From contig JAFYYM010000079.1 in assembly GCA_017557535.1 (NCBI GenBank), forward strand, positions 186,001 to 250,000: DNA of 64,000 bases. Direction: 5' to 3'. The position numbers and the translations under genes were made by a program. This document shows positions 34,436-43,898 of the stretch, piece after piece. The stretch comes from Bacteroidales bacterium (lineage in GTDB: Bacteria; Bacteroidota; Bacteroidia; Bacteroidales; UBA932). The notes below the pieces were generated by a model, which was not told where the DNA came from, did not search any database, and worked only from the letters and a program-made list of their open reading frames with translations. Each line of letters starts with the position of its first letter. The first letter of the stretch is position 1.

Positions 34436-36007
34436 ATGAGAAAGCAGATACTTTTCGCCATAGCTATGGTTTGCCTTGGTGGTGTCGCCTTCGGTCAGAC
34501 ATCATTTCCGAGGAGTCAGAAAGAGGATAAAGACAAGACGATGAGCGAGGCCTATTGGAAATTATGGAATCCGAAGGTCCAAGCCAAGATAGACGCCGAC
34601 ATTGAGGCTAACCGAAAGGCCGACGCCGTGATTACCCTAGGCAATGTACCGGCAGGAACAGAGGTGAAGATTGAACAGGTATCCCATGATTTCATATTCG
34701 GGGCACACATCTTCAATTTCAACCAGCTCGGCACCCATGAGCGCAACGAAAGGTATAAGGAGCTCTATGGGACATTGTTCAATTCCGCTTCTATCGCCTT
34801 CTATTGGAAGACATTCGAGATGGAGCCAGGACGGATGCGCTTCGCGACCGAGTATTGGGACACGGAGGAATTCTGGAACAACTGCCCGGATCCTAAGATG
34901 CAGCCCCACTGGCGCCGTCCATCCACAGACCAGGTGGTGGATTTCTGCGAGAGCAAGGGAATCCGTCTCCATGGACACACAATCATCTGGGGTAACCGTA
35001 CATGGCAACATCCTCACTGGTTGATTGAGAATATGGCCACACCTGAGGAGAAAGCCAAACTTGACTCATATGTCTCTGAGATCATCAATCCTAATAACAA
35101 TAGGGCCATCGAGCAGTACACTGATGCTTATAAGGCTTTGACCGACGCCCAATTGTCTGATGCGCTTCCCGAGTTCACGAAGACTCTTAACACTGTTTTT
35201 GAAAAGAGGATCATAGATCTCGCGAAACGCTATCGCAACCGTATCGACAGCTGGGACGTGGTCAACGAGAGCGCCACGGACTTCAAGAAGATGAGTCCCG
35301 GTGGAAGGCTGATCAAGAGCTCTTATGGAATTATGCCGGCAGACTACACCTATAAGGCTTTCCAGACCGCCCAGAGCGTGTTTCCTGACCATGTCAAGCT
35401 GAACATCAATGATTATAACATGGGCCAGGACTACCTGGATCAGGTCAAAGACTTGACCGAGAGGGGCTGCAAGATTGACATCATGGGAGCCCAGATGCAC
35501 CTTTTCGATCCTCAGCAGTGTCTTGATATTGCTGCCGGAAAGGAGATACAAACTCCAGATAAAGTCTGGGAATGGTCCAACCGCCTAGGTCAGGCCGGCA
35601 AGCCTATCCATCTCAGCGAGATCACCATCACCGCTCCCGGCAATGACACCCATGGTCGCCAGATACAGGCCATCATAGCCACAAACCTTTACAGGCTCTG
35701 GTTCAGCATCAAACCCATGATGGGTATAACATGGTGGAATGTGGTGGATGACTGCGGCGCCCCCGGCGAGCCTTCTGTCTCAGGTCTTTTCGATCGTGAC
35801 ATGAAGCCCAAGGCTTCCTACTACGCCCTTGACAATCTGATCAACCACGAGTGGAAGACGAATCTCACGGTCAAGGCCGGCAAGAAGGGTGTCATCAATT
35901 TCCGCGGCTTCAAGGGCAACTATAAAGTCTCCTGGACCGATGCCGATGGCAACGTCATGACCAAAGAGTTCTACCTCAAGAACGACGGAGACGGGGTGAC
36001 TTTATAA
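34436..36007 (+). CDS. GH10 endo-1,4-beta-xylanase
   Basis: The 523-residue secreted enzyme cleaves the xylan backbone. A signal peptide ends GVAFGQ; a short beta domain precedes the GH10 barrel. Motifs are HGHTIIWGNRTWQHPHWL, the acid/base Glu in SWDVVNES (residue 278), GAQMHLF, and the nucleophile Glu in IHLSEITI (residue 395). The C-terminal 60 residues form a beta module (INFRGFKGNYKVSWTDADGN). A decayed copy of this C-terminal module is found in the intergenic region at 40409-40527, showing that a second related gene once existed. Confidence 0.93.
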   Translation: MRKQILFAIAMVCLGGVAFGQTSFPRSQKEDKDKTMSEAYWKLWNPKVQAKIDADIEANRKADAVITLGNVPAGTEVKIEQVSHDFIFGAHIFNFNQLGTHERNERYKELYGTLFNSASIAFYWKTFEMEPGRMRFATEYWDTEEFWNNCPDPKMQPHWRRPSTDQVVDFCESKGIRLHGHTIIWGNRTWQHPHWLIENMATPEEKAKLDSYVSEIINPNNNRAIEQYTDAYKALTDAQLSDALPEFTKTLNTVFEKRIIDLAKRYRNRIDSWDVVNESATDFKKMSPGGRLIKSSYGIMPADYTYKAFQTAQSVFPDHVKLNINDYNMGQDYLDQVKDLTERGCKIDIMGAQMHLFDPQQCLDIAAGKEIQTPDKVWEWSNRLGQAGKPIHLSEITITAPGNDTHGRQIQAIIATNLYRLWFSIKPMMGITWWNVVDDCGAPGEPSVSGLFDRDMKPKASYYALDNLINHEWKTNLTVKAGKKGVINFRGFKGNYKVSWTDADGNVMTKEFYLKNDGDGVTL

Positions 36008-36019
36008 TACCGCGAGAAT

Positions 36020-37909
36020 ATGAGAAGACTGTCATTCACGCTTGCGCTTGCCACGTTCGCTTTTTCGGGGCTATGCCTCGCACAGGAATATCCCAAGGTT
36101 GGCATCGTCCCCTCAGACGATGGGCTGTTTCCCTTTGTGATATCCTATGATATGGCAAAGGGAGTGACAGACTTCTCGTCGCTGCTTGACGCTCCCGCCG
36201 GGAAGCACGGCTTCACAAGGATAGAAGGCCAGCATTTCGTGAACGACGCTGGGCGAATCCGTTTCAACGGTGCCAATATCGTTGGAGGGGCTTGTTTCCC
36301 TTCCCATGAGCAGGCTGAGCGCTTGGCCGCAAGGCTCGCCCATTTCGGGATCAACTGCGTCCGGTTGCATTTCTTCGACCTGTTTAATTACAACTACAGG
36401 GCATATAACGAGAAGGGTCTGTTGGAGGATGACGGCACCTGGTGCACCATCAATCCTGAGCAGATGGATCTTTTCGATTATATGGTCTACCAGTTCAAGA
36501 AACACGGCATTTACTATAATGTCAACCTGATGGTCGGACGTCCTTTCAAGGGCAAGAACGCATACGACAAGGACATCCAGCAGAAGGAACTTGATTATGC
36601 CCGGAACCTCTTCACCCATGTGAATCCTTACACGGGACTCACCCTTCCCGAGGATCCGGCCATGGCCATGGTCGAGCTCAACAACGAGGCTGACCACTGG
36701 AACAATATGAGGACCTATCTGAAGAAAGAGCTCGGCGTGATGGCTCCGGTGACCTCGACCCAAGTGTCCTATTCCCAGCCTTCGACTTTCGACGGAATGG
36801 ACTTCTACGACAACCATGCCTACTGGCTGCATCCCACTATCGGGGTGTTCTGGAAACAGAATACTGCCCCGATGGTCAACGAGCCCAACGGTGGAACTCT
36901 CCCCGGACTGGCATCCAGGCGCTTCGCCGGAAAGCCTTACACCATCTCCGAGTACAACCATCCTTATCCCAGCTTCTACGGTGCTGAGGGCCAGCCGATG
37001 CTGCACGCTTACGCCGCATTCCAGGGCTGGGACGGTGTGTTCGCATATTCCTGGAACAACAGGATAAACGAAGAGCCGGACCATATGGAGTATTTCTTCT
37101 CCTATGCTGCCAGGACCGATTGCCTCGCCCATTTCAATGCTTGCGCGGCCATGTTCCTCCGTGGGGATGTCCAAGAGGGAGAAGATGGCGTGACCGCCAT
37201 TGTCCCGCTCAAGGCCTTCGAGGATGAATGGGTCAAGAAGCCTACCAGGAACGGTGATATTATCACTTTGATCAAAGATGGCACCGGTATGACTAAGCAG
37301 GACATGCTTCTCCATAAGACCACAGTTGATGTCCATGCTGATAAGTCCGTTGCTGTCAAGACCTCGGAGCCCGCTGCTGTGAAGATTTCCGACACAAAGC
37401 AGATTGAGTGGAACAACGAGGATCCCGAGAATGGAATGTTCATGGTCAAGACTCCTAATGTCAAGGTATTCAGCGGGTTCCTGAAGGGAAGGACCGCAGA
37501 TCTCGGCGACGGGGTGACCCTGAATATCGGCAAGACCAAACTTGGTTGGGCGACCATTTCCCTGACAAGCAAGGAAGGCAGCGGTTTCGAAAAAGGAACA
37601 TCCCTGCTGGTTGCCACGGGATATACCCACAACAAGGACGCAAAGTTCAAGAGGGAGCTTGATAAGGATGGAAATCCCACCACTACCATCTCCAGCCGTT
37701 GGTATGACTGGGGCACCGGTCCTATGATGACCGAGGGTATCCCTGCCACCGTGACCCTTCCTTCCGCGGCTGAGGCGACAACTTGCTGGGCTCTCGATGA
37801 GAGCGGAGCGAGGAAAGTAGAGGTTCCCGTGACGAAGGGTGCTGACGGCAAGGCCGTTGTTGAGATTGGAGAAAAATACCAGACTGTCTGGTACGAGATA
37901 TCCGTATAA
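36020..37909 (+). CDS. GH5-like (clan GH-A) glycoside hydrolase
   Basis: The 629-residue secreted protein has a signal peptide (GLCLAQ) and a TIM barrel of clan GH-A: GRIRFNGANIVGGACFP, GINCVRLHFFD, acid/base in VELNNEAD, and nucleophile in YTISEYNHPYP. The C-terminal 250 residues are beta-rich. Proteins of this architecture are annotated as cellulase-family hydrolases without known substrate; next to GH10 a role on xylan or mixed beta-glycans is likely. It starts 12 bases after the GH10 stop. A 635-codon antisense open frame over it is a shadow. Confidence 0.82.
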   Translation: MRRLSFTLALATFAFSGLCLAQEYPKVGIVPSDDGLFPFVISYDMAKGVTDFSSLLDAPAGKHGFTRIEGQHFVNDAGRIRFNGANIVGGACFPSHEQAERLAARLAHFGINCVRLHFFDLFNYNYRAYNEKGLLEDDGTWCTINPEQMDLFDYMVYQFKKHGIYYNVNLMVGRPFKGKNAYDKDIQQKELDYARNLFTHVNPYTGLTLPEDPAMAMVELNNEADHWNNMRTYLKKELGVMAPVTSTQVSYSQPSTFDGMDFYDNHAYWLHPTIGVFWKQNTAPMVNEPNGGTLPGLASRRFAGKPYTISEYNHPYPSFYGAEGQPMLHAYAAFQGWDGVFAYSWNNRINEEPDHMEYFFSYAARTDCLAHFNACAAMFLRGDVQEGEDGVTAIVPLKAFEDEWVKKPTRNGDIITLIKDGTGMTKQDMLLHKTTVDVHADKSVAVKTSEPAAVKISDTKQIEWNNEDPENGMFMVKTPNVKVFSGFLKGRTADLGDGVTLNIGKTKLGWATISLTSKEGSGFEKGTSLLVATGYTHNKDAKFKRELDKDGNPTTTISSRWYDWGTGPMMTEGIPATVTLPSAAEATTCWALDESGARKVEVPVTKGADGKAVVEIGEKYQTVWYEISV

Positions 37910-37960
37910 TAGCGCTATCTTTATATAGAATTGTGAAATAACTTTAAACATAGCAATACA

Positions 37961-38704
37961 ATGAGTGTTGACCAATACAGAAAGGAAGTGGGGATGATGA
38001 ATCTCGAAAAGTTGATTCAAAGCAGGGAATATGTGCCTGACTGTAAGTTTCCTATCCCCGACAAGGAGCTTTTAGCGAGATTTGAGCAGCTATATCTGGG
38101 AGCTGTCAATGATGTTCTCCGCGAGCTCTGCCTGCTGGATCAGGCTCTTCCGAACAGGATAAAATCGTTGAGGGAATATCGGACAGTGGCTGGTTTCGCA
38201 TTCACGGTTAAGAGTGCTCCAAACGTGAAGATCCAAGGTGAGATGGAGTTCCGTACCCAGATGCTGGACGAGCTTGGAGAGGATCACTTTGTGGTGTGGG
38301 ATACCAGCCGTGACCAGAACGCGACCCTGTGGGGTGGTGTCATGACAGCGACTGCCAAGGGGAAGAAGGTCAAGGCCGCCTGCATTGACGGCGGTATCCG
38401 TGATACCCACCAGATTCTCGAGGCTGATTTCCCTGTGTTCTATGAATATAGGATATCTAATGGAAGTCTTGGGCGATGCCTGATCACTCATTATCAGATT
38501 CCTATCAAGATCGGAGAAGTCACCATCAGGCCCGGCGACGTGGTTCTGGGGGATATCGATGGTGTCTTGATCGTGCCTAGGGACATCGCCTATGATGTTC
38601 TTATCCGAGCCGAGGAGATCCGGGAAAACGAGAAGAAGATTTTTTCCTGGGTTCACTCCGGTGACAGTATACAGTCCATAAAGGACAAGGGAGGATACTT
38701 CTAA
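37961..38704 (+). CDS. RraA/HMG aldolase family protein
   Basis: The 247-residue protein has the RraA fold signature: VNDVLREL near the N terminus, CIDGGIRDTHQI (the Gly-x-Arg-Asp active site of the aldolases), and GDVVLGDIDGVLIVP. Family members with this site act as 4-hydroxy-4-methyl-2-oxoglutarate aldolase/oxaloacetate decarboxylase; others regulate RNase E. No signal peptide is present, so it is cytoplasmic, which is odd amid secreted glycosidases. A role on 2-keto sugar acids is a guess from context. Confidence 0.82.
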   Translation: MSVDQYRKEVGMMNLEKLIQSREYVPDCKFPIPDKELLARFEQLYLGAVNDVLRELCLLDQALPNRIKSLREYRTVAGFAFTVKSAPNVKIQGEMEFRTQMLDELGEDHFVVWDTSRDQNATLWGGVMTATAKGKKVKAACIDGGIRDTHQILEADFPVFYEYRISNGSLGRCLITHYQIPIKIGEVTIRPGDVVLGDIDGVLIVPRDIAYDVLIRAEEIRENEKKIFSWVHSGDSIQSIKDKGGYF

Positions 38705-38719
38705 TTGCCGAATAGTTTC

Positions 38720-40384
38720 ATGAAAAGATTCATCAAAGTTGTCGCGATACTGATAGCGGCAATCCTAATATATTCCTGTAAGGAAGAGGCTTCCGTCAAC
38801 AGTGATGGAGACTCTCCGGTGTTGGCGTTGAGGCTCCGTATGCCGAACACCATCTCTGATGAGAATTGGACGACTTTATTGTCTGGAATAAGGGAGAATC
38901 CCGCCTGCTGCGACGAGGTCTGGTTCTCCACAGGGATAAGCATTCCCCCCATGGATGTCCATCGCGGCCACGTGGAACGACTGATCAGGGCTAAGGAAGA
39001 CCTGAAGGCTTTGGGGATAGGGACATCTGTGCAAGTCCAGATGACTATCGGGCACGGGGATTCCTTTGGAAACGAAGACTGGTCCGCGAAGACTTGGACA
39101 GGTTGGACAGGATCCACCGGCGTTGAAGACAAGTGTTGCAACTGTCCCCGGCAGGAGGCTTATCTGGAATACATAAAGGAGATGACCAGATTATATGCCC
39201 AGGTCAAGCCGCGGGTGATGTGGATAGATGATGACCTGCGCTATGACAACCATCAGCCCGCCACGAATAATTCCAGGATAGGATGCTGGTGTGAGACTTG
39301 CGTCGCTGAATTCAGTGAGCAGGAAGGCAAACGTTGGACACGGGAATCGCTTGACAAGGCTATGGCCTCCGATACAGGCTTGGAAGAAAGATGGAAAGCC
39401 TTTAGCATTGAATCTCTCGACAGAATAGCCCGTATTGTGGCTGATGAGACCATGGCGGTGTCCCCCGAGACGAAAATGGGCTACCAGAAAACCTTCTCCG
39501 ACAAGGATACTACTGTCGTAAGAGTAATCCTTAAGACCTTGGCGGAAGTTAGCGGGAAGAAAGTCTCTTACCGCCCCGGAGGTGGAGCTTATTATGATAA
39601 ATACCATCCTGCGGAGCAGATAATAAAGAGTATGAAGGCCGCCAGGTACATGCGGGTGCTTGGTTGCTCAGACATCGTGGAATCTTGGTGTCCGGAAGTG
39701 GAGACATGGCCGCGCCACTATGGCTCCAGGACCGGACAGAGTGTTCTGTTGGAAGGATTTGCCGCTTTGGCCTATGGCATGGACGCCGTGAGCTTGTTCG
39801 TGCTGGATAACGGCGAGGAACCTATTGACGTCCAGTCAAGGCAGATGTTGCGCCCCTTGCATGAGGGGGCGCCAGTCCTTAAGGAATACGCCAGGGCGAA
39901 CAAGGGCACAAAGGCGGTTGGATTCTCGACCGATGCCGATATGCGGGCGCTATTTGAGTTCGGGATTTTTGGCATCCCGGTTCTTCCTGGTTTGGGGGAT
40001 AACCTTGGGCTATTGACCGAAAGCGAATTAAAGGGCGTCAATATTTATTCTCAGCCATCATCAGAGATTCAGTTGTTCCGCGAACAAATGGCGGTCAAAG
40101 GGAAGTCTCCGGCCTTATGCCTTTCTCCGTTCGTCGGTCTTGTTATACCAAGGGTGGATTCAGAAGGATCAATTCGTACTTTGGGACTAATCAATTGCCG
40201 AATAGACTCTCAGGAATCCATCCGCATCTCTCTTCCCACCCTTCCTTCCGGAGTCAGTTCCGTAGTCTGGCGGGAACTGAGGAGGGATCCTGTCAATCTG
40301 AAGATAGGCTTGGAGGGTAACGGTGCACCGTATGTGGAGATTCCTGGTATTTCCGCATGGAACGCTGGCTTCATTGAGTTTTAA
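38720..40384 (+). CDS. Uncharacterised lipoprotein with a likely TIM-barrel hydrolase fold
   Basis: I do not recognise the family. The 554-residue protein starts at ATG 38720 (MKRFIKVVAILIAAILIYSC), giving a lipoprotein; an in-frame TTG at 38705 is less likely. Visible features are alternating strand/helix blocks, the acidic strand end PRVMWIDDDLRYD, cysteine pairs CCNCP and CWCETC, and SDIVESWCPEVETWPRHYGSR. The arrangement resembles a clan GH-A-type barrel with a C-terminal beta domain, but no catalytic pair can be assigned with confidence. It directly follows the RraA gene (15-base gap) inside the xylan locus. Confidence 0.7.
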   Translation: MKRFIKVVAILIAAILIYSCKEEASVNSDGDSPVLALRLRMPNTISDENWTTLLSGIRENPACCDEVWFSTGISIPPMDVHRGHVERLIRAKEDLKALGIGTSVQVQMTIGHGDSFGNEDWSAKTWTGWTGSTGVEDKCCNCPRQEAYLEYIKEMTRLYAQVKPRVMWIDDDLRYDNHQPATNNSRIGCWCETCVAEFSEQEGKRWTRESLDKAMASDTGLEERWKAFSIESLDRIARIVADETMAVSPETKMGYQKTFSDKDTTVVRVILKTLAEVSGKKVSYRPGGGAYYDKYHPAEQIIKSMKAARYMRVLGCSDIVESWCPEVETWPRHYGSRTGQSVLLEGFAALAYGMDAVSLFVLDNGEEPIDVQSRQMLRPLHEGAPVLKEYARANKGTKAVGFSTDADMRALFEFGIFGIPVLPGLGDNLGLLTESELKGVNIYSQPSSEIQLFREQMAVKGKSPALCLSPFVGLVIPRVDSEGSIRTLGLINCRIDSQESIRISLPTLPSGVSSVVWRELRRDPVNLKIGLEGNGAPYVEIPGISAWNAGFIEF

Positions 40385-40408
40385 TTATCATTCTCAATTG
40401 CCCAAGAA

Positions 40409-40527
40409 AATGTAAAGCGCCTTGAGATTCAGACATCCTTCCGTGGCGTGGTTTCAAGGGCGATTCTAAGATCTTGTACAAGGATAAGAAGGGAAATTTA
40501 GTATCTTTGGATTACCACGTGGATTAG
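40409..40527 (+). pseudogene. Remnant of the C-terminal end of a GH10-like gene
   Basis: The short region encodes, in two frames, NVKRLEIQTSFRG and then FKGDSKILYKDKKGNLVSL followed by DYHVD and a TAG at 40525. Joined, this matches the layout of the GH10 C-terminal module at 34436-36007 (INFRGFKGNYKVSWTDADGN). The frame break is explained by a 5-bp tandem duplication CGTGG-CGTGG at 40442-40451. It shows that a second xylanase-type gene was lost between the genes at 38720 and 40540. Its tail overlaps a TATCTTTG -7-like element at 40502-40509. Confidence 0.6.
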
Positions 40528-40539
40528 ATCTAAATAACG

Positions 40540-42768
40540 GTGAGGAAGAGTTTTATATTAATTATGGCCTGGATACTGCTGTTGGCGGCTCCAGGCTGCG
40601 CCAGTTTTGAGGGGGAGCCTTCGGAGAGCGATTTGGTGTTCGATAATCTCGCGACTGTGTGGGATGAGGCCATGCCTCTTGGAAACGCCACACTTGGCGA
40701 ATTGGTATGGCAGAAAGGGGATAACCTTAGGCTCTCCCTCGACAGGATAGACCTATGGGATTTGCGCCCTACAACCACCCACATGGGAGAACATTTTTCA
40801 TTCGAATGGATTAAAGAGCATATCCGCGGCGGGGATTATGCTCCTGTCCTTCAGAAATATGCCCGTCCTGATAATCTCTATCCGGCCCCATCTAAGATTC
40901 CAGGGGCGGCGCTCGAGATTAACACATCCTCCTGGGGTGCCGTCAAGAATAACCGTCTGTATTTGAAGGATGCCTTGTGCTCCTTGGAATGGGAAAACGG
41001 AACCTCGCTTCGGACATTTGTCCAGGCTGACGGTTCAGTTGGTTGGATGTTTTTTGATAATATTCCGGAATCTTTTGATATTCAACTTGTTCCGCCAAGA
41101 TATCAAGGCTCTGATAATCAATCTGACGGGCTTGGTGGATCTTCCTTGACTTTGCTTGGATATCCCCAAGGTGAAGTTATTCGTGAGGGGGACAAGATAA
41201 CCTACCACCAAAAAGGTTGGGAGGATTCCTTTTATGATGTGGCAGTCCAATGGAAGAGGCAAGGTAAGAGGCTCGTAGGTGTTTGGAGCGTCACATCTTC
41301 CCTTTCCGGACAGGATGCTGGACAAGAAGTCTCGAAAGCTCTGAAAGAAGGGCCTGTGAAGGCTTTCAAAGGGCATAAAAAATATTGGGCTTCCTTTTGG
41401 AAAGAGTCTTCCGTATCGGTGCCGGATACTCTGATTCAGCATCAGTACGACCGGGAGATTTACAAGTTCGGATCAACCGCGAAAGAGGATTCATACCCTA
41501 TTTCGCTTCAGGCGGTGTGGACTGCTGACAACGGTAATCTACCCCCGTGGAAGGGCGATTTCCACCATGATCTCAACACCCAACTCAGTTATTGGCCGGC
41601 ATATTCCGGTAATAGGCTGAAAGAGGGGTTGGGATATCTCAACACGCTATGGGACCAGAGAGACACCTACAAGGACTTCACGAAGAGGTTCTTCGGGAAA
41701 GACGGGATGGATGTTCCTGGAGTCTGCACCTTGAAAGGCGTGGGGATGGGAAGCAACTGGGTAATGTACAGCCTGTCGGCTACCACAAGCGCATGGCTAG
41801 CCCAGCATTTCTATCTCCACTGGAAGTACTCGGCTGACAAGGAGTTCCTCAAGGATAGGGCATATCCTTTCATGAAGGATGTTGTTATTTTCCTTGAGCA
41901 GGAGACCGAAGTGAACGCGGAAGGAGTCCGGACCCTGGAATTCAGCGCCAGTCCGGAGATTAATGACAACCGTATTGAGGCGTGGTTCCCGGAAATCACC
42001 AACTTTGACTTATCCTTGATCCGTTTCGCTTTCACCGCGGCGGCAGAAATGGCCGACTCCCTCGGATTGGCTGATGAGGCTGGTCAATGGAGGAAAGTCG
42101 AATCCGAGTTGCCGGAGTTCTCGCTGGACGAAGATGGCGGGCTCTCCATCGCTCCGGGATATCCCTACAGCGTCTCCCATAGGCATTTCTCCCACGCCAT
42201 GGCGATTCATCCTCTCGGGTTGCTGGACATCAGCAATGGCCCTGAGCAGGAAAAGATCATCGACGCTACCCTGGACAGGCTCCACGCCAACGGTCCTGAC
42301 TGGTGGTGCGGATACTCATATTCATGGCTTTCCAATCTTGAGGCCCGGGCGAAACATGGCACCGAGGCCGCCGAGGCATTGCGTACTTTCGCTTCTTGTT
42401 TCGTGCTCAGAAACTCATTCCATGCCAACGGAGACCAGACCAAGAGTGGGAAATCAAAATATACCTACAGGCCCTTCACGCTTGAGGGTAATTTCGCTTT
42501 TGCCGCGGGTCTCCAGGAGATGCTTCTTCAGAGTCACACGGGCGTGATAGAGGTATTCCCAGCGGTTCCTTCTGAGTGGAAAGACATATGTTTCAATAAT
42601 TTGAGGGCAGTGGGGGCATTCCTTGTCTCGTCAGAGATGAAGGGTGGTGAAGTCGTTTCCTTGAGTGTGCGTTCCGAGAAAGGAGGTAAGCTTCGCATCC
42701 TCTCACCTAAAGACGGGAAAGTCTTTGAGAAACAGACCACTCCGGGAGAAACGGTGAAGATTATTTGA
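40540..42768 (+). CDS. GH95-like glycoside hydrolase, lipoprotein (paralogue 1)
   Basis: The 742-residue protein starts at GTG 40540 and has a lipoprotein signal (LAAPGC). The layout follows GH95 alpha-fucosidase/galactosidase enzymes: an N-terminal beta-sandwich with WDEAMPLGNATLGELVW and RLSLDRIDLWD, an (alpha/alpha)6 barrel with SHRHFSHAMAIHPLG, and a C-terminal domain (GVIEVFPAVPSEWK). The QIDGNFG-like motif of GH95, which contains a catalytic Asp, reads TLEGNFA. It is a close paralogue of the gene at 43899; a lactonase-like gene separates them. Substrate may be fucose or L-galactose side chains; family assignment is by resemblance. Confidence 0.7.
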   Translation: MRKSFILIMAWILLLAAPGCASFEGEPSESDLVFDNLATVWDEAMPLGNATLGELVWQKGDNLRLSLDRIDLWDLRPTTTHMGEHFSFEWIKEHIRGGDYAPVLQKYARPDNLYPAPSKIPGAALEINTSSWGAVKNNRLYLKDALCSLEWENGTSLRTFVQADGSVGWMFFDNIPESFDIQLVPPRYQGSDNQSDGLGGSSLTLLGYPQGEVIREGDKITYHQKGWEDSFYDVAVQWKRQGKRLVGVWSVTSSLSGQDAGQEVSKALKEGPVKAFKGHKKYWASFWKESSVSVPDTLIQHQYDREIYKFGSTAKEDSYPISLQAVWTADNGNLPPWKGDFHHDLNTQLSYWPAYSGNRLKEGLGYLNTLWDQRDTYKDFTKRFFGKDGMDVPGVCTLKGVGMGSNWVMYSLSATTSAWLAQHFYLHWKYSADKEFLKDRAYPFMKDVVIFLEQETEVNAEGVRTLEFSASPEINDNRIEAWFPEITNFDLSLIRFAFTAAAEMADSLGLADEAGQWRKVESELPEFSLDEDGGLSIAPGYPYSVSHRHFSHAMAIHPLGLLDISNGPEQEKIIDATLDRLHANGPDWWCGYSYSWLSNLEARAKHGTEAAEALRTFASCFVLRNSFHANGDQTKSGKSKYTYRPFTLEGNFAFAAGLQEMLLQSHTGVIEVFPAVPSEWKDICFNNLRAVGAFLVSSEMKGGEVVSLSVRSEKGGKLRILSPKDGKVFEKQTTPGETVKII

Positions 42769-42778
42769 CAATCACGAT

Positions 42779-43870
42779 ATGAAAAAGAGTTTGTTATTGA
42801 TTATGGCCGCTATGACACTTTTTGGTTGCGGGAAAAAGTCCGATAATTTGACACTGCTGGTGGGAACGTACACGGATACAGACAGCAAGGGGATATACAC
42901 GTTCAAGTTTGACCAAGCCACAGGAGAGAGCTCTCCGCTCGCCATTACGGATATTCCCAATCCGTCATTTCTGGCTGTGGCTCCCGGGAATAAGATGCTT
43001 TATTCCGTCACAGAACAGCAGGAGGATGCCGCCGTATCTGCTTATGGATTTGACGCCGCCAAGGGAACACTCTCTTTCCGTAACCAGAAGTTGACTCATG
43101 GCAAAAGCACTTGCCATGTCACTTGGGTCGGGAAAGATGTTGTAGCCACCAACTATTCCTCCGGGGATATGACTGTGTTTCCCCTGGACGACGAGGGAAA
43201 CCTCAAGGAGGGAACCTTGCTGGAGTTCTCCGGGAGCGGTCCTGACACAGTTCGCCAAGCAGACTCACATATTCATTCGTCGCAGGTTTCACCCGATGGG
43301 AAATACTTGTTTGTCATAGATTTAGGTGGCGATTTCATATATCGTTACCCTGTCGTTGACGGGAAGGTCACCAGCTTCGAGCCTGTCATGATAAAGGTTC
43401 CCGCAGGTGAGGGTCCGCGCCATTTCGAGTTCTCCAAAGACGGTCGTTTCATGTATGTCCTGACTGAGCTTGGGGGAAATGTCGTCGCATACGACTACAA
43501 CGGTGGAGACCTCAAACAACTCCAGCTGATCGAGGCGGATCCACTTCATGCGAGAGGAAGCGCGGACATCCATTTCTCTCCGGATGGGAAATACCTCTAT
43601 GCCAGCAACCGCTTAAAAGGCGATGGTTTGGCCATATTCAGCCAGGATGCCGGGACGGGATTGTTGACATATGTCGGTTATCAACCTACGGGGATTCACC
43701 CCAGGAACTTCGCTATCTCACCGAATGGCCTGTTTGTACTCGTGGCTTGCCGCGACAGTGATGTGATCCAGGTGTTCCGCCGTGACCTTAAGACAGGGCT
43801 TTTGACCGACACGGGGAAGGACATCAAGGTTCCCCATCCTGTTTGCGTTTTGGCTGTTCCCAATGAATAA
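42779..43870 (+). CDS. Lactonase family beta-propeller lipoprotein
   Basis: The 363-residue protein is a seven-bladed propeller of the 6-phosphogluconolactonase-like (Lactonase/YbhE) family: LLVGTYTDTDSKGIYTF, HSSQVSPDGKYLFVIDLGGD, GPRHFEFSKDGRFMYVLTEL and ADIHFSPDGKYLYASNR are recurring blades. A lipobox (LFGC) predicts surface or periplasmic location, so the substrate is unlikely to be a cytoplasmic phosphate ester. It lies 10 bases after one GH95-like gene and 28 before the next. Confidence 0.88.
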   Translation: MKKSLLLIMAAMTLFGCGKKSDNLTLLVGTYTDTDSKGIYTFKFDQATGESSPLAITDIPNPSFLAVAPGNKMLYSVTEQQEDAAVSAYGFDAAKGTLSFRNQKLTHGKSTCHVTWVGKDVVATNYSSGDMTVFPLDDEGNLKEGTLLEFSGSGPDTVRQADSHIHSSQVSPDGKYLFVIDLGGDFIYRYPVVDGKVTSFEPVMIKVPAGEGPRHFEFSKDGRFMYVLTELGGNVVAYDYNGGDLKQLQLIEADPLHARGSADIHFSPDGKYLYASNRLKGDGLAIFSQDAGTGLLTYVGYQPTGIHPRNFAISPNGLFVLVACRDSDVIQVFRRDLKTGLLTDTGKDIKVPHPVCVLAVPNE

Positions 43871-43898
43871 TAGGTTGTTTATTTGAAGACTTGAGCCA

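Noticed and set aside
36113..38020. A 635-codon open frame on the minus strand
   Set aside because: It is the antisense shadow of the GH5-like gene at 36020-37909; composition is codon-shadow-like and no family motif appears.
38964..38980. CCACGTGGAACG, resembling half a parS site
   Set aside because: Only one half matches; the left arm is GCGGC, so the palindrome fails. CCACGTGG words near 32290 and 40516 also lack the GTT/AAC arms.
40502..40509. TATCTTTG as promoter of the GH95-like gene
   Set aside because: It falls inside the coding remnant of a GH10-like gene and has no -33 TTTG within 19-21 nt; kept only as a weak possibility.
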